From assembly GCA_028456385.1 (NCBI GenBank), contig JALNQF010000060.1, positions 124,001-188,000 of the forward strand: a stretch of DNA of 64,000 nt, given 5' to 3'. The DNA is from Ophiosphaerella korrae. Lineage: Eukaryota; Ascomycota; Dothideomycetes; Pleosporales; Phaeosphaeriaceae. Below, one piece after another: positions 58,874 through 64,000 of the stretch; positions within the stretch are counted from its first letter, which is position 1, and every line of letters begins with the position of its first letter. Both the position numbers and the translations under genes were made by a program. The notes below the pieces were generated by a model. That model saw only the letters and a program-made list of their open reading frames with translations. It made no database searches and had not been told where the DNA came from.

Positions 58874-59774
58874 ACAAATTAATAATAATCTTTAAGAATA
58901 GAAGAAGAATAAGTATAGAGGTTATACCTAGAATTACAACAAAGGAGACTTTATAGTCCTTAATACTAATAAAGATAAGAAGAAAAGAAAGAATAAAGAC
59001 TTTACGTACTTTAACTATAGTAAACTAGGCTACTACGTAAAGAACTATAGATCTAAGTTAAAGAAAGATATAGTATACTATAAATATAGAAAACTAGGAT
59101 ACTTTATAAAAGACTACAAGAATAAGGACCTAAAGAAAGAAAACTAGTTAAAGATAACTAAAAAGAAGAAGGAAGTACTATAAGTATAAGCTAAACCTTA
59201 GGAGAAAGTAGCTAGGAGTAAAGAAGTATAGTATATAATACTCTATTAGACCTTTTATTATAATAATAACTACTATATATATCTTTCTAGTAAATAGAGA
59301 GTAGTATAGTTTCTATAGAAATAAAGATATAAAGTAGCTATAATAAAAGAAAGAATAAAAGCTTAGCTAGAAGAAATAGCTTAAGTAATAGACTTACTAA
59401 TAAAAGACTTAGAAAGAAAAGAGCCCTTAGTACTATTAATCTAGGCTAAAAGACTAGTACTAGATAAAGAAACTACTATAACTACTTCTAAAAGACTATA
59501 AAGAAGTAAGAGATAAGTTAGTATAAGAAGTATAGAGTATACTTAGCAAATAATATATAGCTATAATAGCTATATAATAATAGATATAGAGGAATAAAAT
59601 AAAGAATAGAGATTTATTTAAATATACTTAATAGTTATAAGTATAGAGGAAGCGTATAAAGACTAGAAAGAACGTAATCTTAAAGAAATAAAGTTTATAC
59701 TATTTTAAGAATAGATAAAGTAATATATAGTTATAGTAGAAAGAATACTTATATTAAGAGAGTAGTAGTACCTT

Positions 59775-60116
59775 TGTAAGGGAGTTATCCCTTATATCTC
59801 TTATTTTCGCACTAATGTTAGTAAGTTTGCAACTTACTAACATAGCAAACTTACTAACATTACAAACTTACTAACATATTAGTAAGTTTGCAACTTACTA
59901 ACATCGCAAACTTACTAATATTGCGAACTTACTAACATGTTAGTAAGTTTACAACTTACTAACATTTAACTACCTTTCTACTTTTAGTTAGCGCTTAGTA
60001 GGCTACTAGGTATATATACCTAGTACTTACTTAGATAGCTTTATCTACTATTTACTCTTTTTAGTTAATTATTAAAACTACCTTATTAAGTTATCTTGCG
60101 TAAAGTCTACCTTACA
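59775..60116 (-). mobile_element. 342-bp MITE, copy R (opposite orientation)
   Basis: Reverse complement of copy L with the same length and the same 151-bp 13-mer array (59815-59965). Its own target duplication is ACCTT at 59770-59774 and 60117-60121. The two copies differ mainly at C/T and G/A positions. Confidence 0.88.
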
Positions 60117-63100
60117 ACCTTATAAGAAAGACGTAATAGATAAATAAAGCCTATATACTAAGAGTACTAGTAGTATACTATATCTTAATAATAGATATAC
60201 CTAGTAAAGACAAGTACTAGGAAGAGGATAATAAGATAATAGACCTAAAATATCTAGTACACTTTAAAGTATTATAGATATTATACCTAGATAAGAATTA
60301 TATTATATATAGAAACCCTAAAGTAAATAATAATATATAGCTTATAAAGAGAAGAGGCTATAATTATACAAGAGTAATTATAGTAGAAAGTATCTAAGGA
60401 TAAGAAATAATCCTAGAAGATAGATACCTAGTAGTAAGACCTAGATCTAAGTTAACTAAGAAATACGTCTAGAGAAGACTATAGTATAAATGTACAAATA
60501 ATAAATATCTAAAACACGAAGAATATAAACTTAAAGTAGGGCTATAGCTCTAGAAAGATAGATAGTTTAATAAATTACTAAAGTAAGAAAAACTAGAAAG
60601 TATAAGAGGCCTATATATTATAAAAATAGGTATATACTAAAGAAGAAAAGTATAATTAATAATTAATAGTAGAGCTACAAGAAACTTTATATAAAGGAAG
60701 TTTATAGAAATATAAAGAATAAAGTATACTATAAAGAAATACCTTTAATAATTAAGTATAATTAAAAAAAACCTATTCTAAGAACCTATATAGTTTAAAA
60801 TAGTACTCTTAATACTAAGGTTAGAAAGACTAGAAATTAAGAATATAGTTATAGATATAACAACAATTAATAATAAGTAAGATATAATATTAGGTATACT
60901 ATAGTTATAGATAACTAACCTATATATTAATTAGAGAATAAAAGATATTAGCTATAATAAAATAGATATATTAAAGGCTAATATAAGTACCTATAAAGGA
61001 GAATTCCCTAAAGAATATAAGAAATAGGAAAAATAACTTATAGAGCTAGAAGACTACCTTCTAGAATACTAACTATAGAACTTAGTAATAGAACTAGAAG
61101 AAGGTAAAAATATAGGATAGAGCCTAGTCTACTAAAAGATAGAAGAAGAATCTAAAATTAAGTAAACATTTATCTAAAATATAATAAAGAAAGGATAGAT
61201 AATAGAGTCTAAATCCTTAGTAGCGTATAGACTAATATTTGTAGACAAAAAGAGAATAAGTAATAAAAGACTCTACGTAGATTTTAGAAAAACTAACGCA
61301 ATTATAAATAAGAACTAATACCTACTACTATAAATAGATAAAATACAAGATAGACTATAAAGAGTAAAAATCTTTATAAAGCTAGATATCTAAAACGCCT
61401 ACTATTAGATTAGAATTAAAAAAGGTAATAAATAGAAAATAGCGTTTAGAACACAATATAGACTATATAAATACTTAGTTATACTATTTAGTTTAACAAA
61501 TACGCTAGTAGCGTTCTAAGAAAGAATTAATATAGTACTAAGAGAGTACTTAGATATATTTACATTTATATACTTAGATAATATCTTTATATTCTTAGAA
61601 ATAGAGGAAGAACACGTGCAATATATATATAAAGTACTAGAGAAACTAGTAGAAAGTAAACTATTTCTTAAAATAAGAAAATACAAGTTCTATATAAAGA
61701 AAATAGACTTCTTTAGATTTATTATTAAACTAGGAAAAATTAGGATTAATCTAGAAAAGATTAACTTAATTAATAAATAGCTAATACTAAGAAACCTAAA
61801 AGAGATACAATAATTCTATAGGCTAGCTAACTTTTATAAGAAGTTAATAGTAAGATACTCTAAAGATATAATACTAATAATAAGACTTATAAAAAAAGAT
61901 ACGCTATTTAAATAGATAAAGGAATGCGATAAAGTATTTAACAAGATTAAGAAGAAATTTATAGAGAACTTAGTTATTAGAATATATAACCTAGACCTAC
62001 TAGTAATAGTAAAAATAGATGTATCTAATTTAGTCTACAGGATAGTACTAATACAAGAAGACCTAGAAACTAAAAAAGAATACTTAGTTAAGTACTTCTC
62101 TAAAAAGATAAAAATAGTAAAACTTAACTATCTAATCTATAATAAGGAAATACTAGCAATCTATAAAGTATTTAAATAATAGAGAGTATACCTATAAAGA
62201 GTAAAATATTAGATAAAAGTCTATATAGACTATAAAAATCTTATAAGATTTATAATAAATAAAGAACTATTATAACGCTATATAAGATAGTAGGAATTCC
62301 TATTAATATTTAATATAGAAATTATATATATAAAAGGAAAAGATAATTAATTTATAGACGCTCTTAGTAGAAGACTAGACTTACAAGAAGAAGTAAGTAC
62401 TACTAGTATAGTTCTAATTAAGAATAAAGAAGGATATTTAGTCCTAAATATACCTAAAATAGCTACAATACTTAAGAAAACAAGTAGTAAGCTAGATAAA
62501 TAGATTTAAAAAATAACGTAAGAAGTATCTAAAGAAATAAAAGAACTAGAAATCTAAAAAAGATTTACACGAGCCTATAGAAGAATATATATTCTAAGTA
62601 AGATTTAGAGAGAATTTATATAACAATTCTATAAATTACTAGTATATAGTTACTAAAGTATTAAGAAAATATTAGATAGACTACTATAAGACTATTATAT
62701 TCTAAAAGTAAGATAATTAGTAATAGAAGTACTACAAGACTATATAGAATATTATAGGAATAAGTATAGTAGACACGTACTATATAGAATACTATAACTA
62801 GTAGAAGTACTAGAATAACTATAAAGAGTTATTATAATAGACTTTATTATAAAGCTACCTAAGTCTAAAGACTTAATATTAAGAGTTAAGTATAATAGAA
62901 TCTTAATAATAGTAGATAAACTTATAAAGTATACGTACTTTAGGCTATATAAAGAGAAGAGTAGGATAGAAGTTACTATATACTAGGTTCTAGGAATAGT
63001 AATTAGTTAATATAGACTACTAGATAAAATTATTATAGATAGAGATATACAATTTATATTAAAACTATAGAGAACAATATTAGTATAATTAGGAATATAA

Positions 63101-64000
63101 TACGTAATATCTATAGTATACTACCTATAAATAGATAGATAGTTAGAACGAATAAATTAAATAGTAGAATAATACTTAAGATACTACCTTAACTATAACT
63201 AAAATAATTAGGTATAGTTACTACTTATAGTATAATTAGTATATAATAGCGTAAAGAATATAGTAATAAAAGTATTACTTTTCTTTACAAACTATAGATT
63301 TAAACCTAACGCGTACTAGATACTAAGAAACTAGATATCTTAGTCTTTAAGAAGAGAAAACTTCGCTAATAGACTTAAAGATATATACAATTAACTAAGA
63401 CAAGACGTAGAATTCTTGTATAATTAAATAGCTAAGTACTACAATAAGAAATATAAAGAGGGGCCTTAATTTAGAAAAAGAGAAAAAGTATAGTTAGTAT
63501 AAAAAAATATTAAGAGTAAGTAACTAAGCTTAAAACTAGACTATATTAAGATAGAACTATACAAGATTAAGAAAGAAGTTATACTAGTTATATTTAAACT
63601 AAAGCTACTAAATAAAATAAAGATATACCTAATATTTTACGTAGCTCTACTAGAGTAAGTACTATAAAATATAAAACTACTAGTATATAAAGTAAATACG
63701 TATAGAGAATAAGAAGAATAAGAAGTTAAAGAAATCTTATAGTACTAGTTCTATAATAGAAGAAACTACTACCTAGTAGAATAGATAGGTATAGATAAAA
63801 AAGGGTAACTATAGAAGAAAATATAAGAACTAGAAGATAATCTTAATTACTCTAAGAAACTAGAAGACTTCTAAAGTTAAAACTCTTAAGAACGCCTAGT
63901 AGTAAACTAAGAGAACTAATATTACTAATAATAGATAAAGAGATAATAAGAACGTCTAATATAGGATCTACTATAACAAACGCCTTATTTAAGTCTAGCT

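Larger units (their letters stand above)
57687..64000 (+). mobile_element. Element 5 internal region (Gypsy, plus), runs off the window
   Basis: Order on the + strand: gag (about 57,780-58,530), MITE insertion, knuckle remnants (about 58,980-59,130), MITE insertion, protease (about 60,200-60,950), RT (about 61,180-62,050; catalytic box YLDN at about 61,570), RNase H, integrase (about 62,600-63,450; the TIDFIIKLP-like stretch near 62,830). It shows shorter gaps between stops than an active element would, with G-to-A/C-to-T signature. The 3' LTR is outside the window. Confidence 0.8.

Noticed and set aside
58532..60116. A single 1.6-kb TIR transposon with 342-bp inverted repeats carrying captured gag
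   Set aside because: Each arm has its own perfect 5-bp duplication and the intervening gag sequence is colinear with elements 1 and 2, so two separate insertions explain it better.

Overview
This window looks like a chromosome segment of a filamentous ascomycete (Pezizomycotina), most likely a Dothideomycete/Pleosporales-type genome. The evidence is about 50-nt introns with GTAAGT-like donors, CTAAC branch points and AG acceptors, single-copy genes with ascomycete-typical products, and an abrupt change from a gene-rich half to a long AT-rich block of retroelements carrying the C-to-T / G-to-A footprint of repeat-induced point mutation (RIP). The taxonomic placement is inference; no rRNA or other marker is present.

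Region 1 (about 1-28,160) is ordinary gene-rich euchromatin. In order: the 3' end of a zinc-type alcohol dehydrogenase (+); a decayed secreted chitin-binding (CBM18) Ser/Thr-rich protein gene; a LOG-family nucleotide hydrolase (-) divergent from a CLPTM1-family membrane protein (+); a Seb1/Nrd1-type CID+RRM transcription-termination factor (-) divergent from mitochondrial citrate synthase (+); a Yhm2-type mitochondrial citrate/oxoglutarate carrier (+) immediately downstream of citrate synthase; a CRT10-type WD40-like protein (+); a sugar-porter MFS transporter (-); a 2EXR-domain protein (-); a DUF1275/YoaK membrane protein (-) divergent from a secreted bicupin oxalate decarboxylase (+); and an alpha/beta hydrolase (+). 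I resolved the exon structures of these genes by frame and family conservation. Citrate synthase, the citrate carrier and oxalate decarboxylase form a loose organic-acid theme, but only the first two are adjacent.

Region 2 (about 28,160-38,300) is a transition zone of broken genes and small mobile elements. It holds pseudogenes of a PD-(D/E)XK-like family protein, an unknown companion gene, a protein kinase, an aminoglycoside-phosphotransferase-like protein, an unknown gene and a GNAT acetyltransferase. Many are nearly intact but carry a nonsense codon that a single C-to-T change would create. It also holds a solo LTR with a perfect 5-bp duplication (AAAGG) sitting inside the phosphotransferase gene, a second related LTR-like copy, two MITE-like inverted-repeat elements and a LINE (Tad1-like) tail.

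Region 3 (38,300-64,000, right edge of window) is a nest of at least five Gypsy-type LTR retrotransposons of one family. Element 2 (+) is the outer host. Element 1 (-, complete, 7,024 bp, target duplication CACAA/TACAA) sits inside element 2's 5' LTR. A pogo-type DNA element and a solo LTR sit inside element 2's internal region. Element 3 (-) interrupts element 2, element 4 (-) interrupts element 3, and element 5 (+) interrupts element 4 and runs off the window. Element 5 carries two copies, in opposite orientation, of the same 342-bp MITE, each with its own perfect 5-bp target duplication. Nearly all coding capacity is destroyed by RIP-type transitions, yet the far-left LTR of the nest is nearly free of RIP while its partner LTR, 6.6 kb away, is saturated with transitions.
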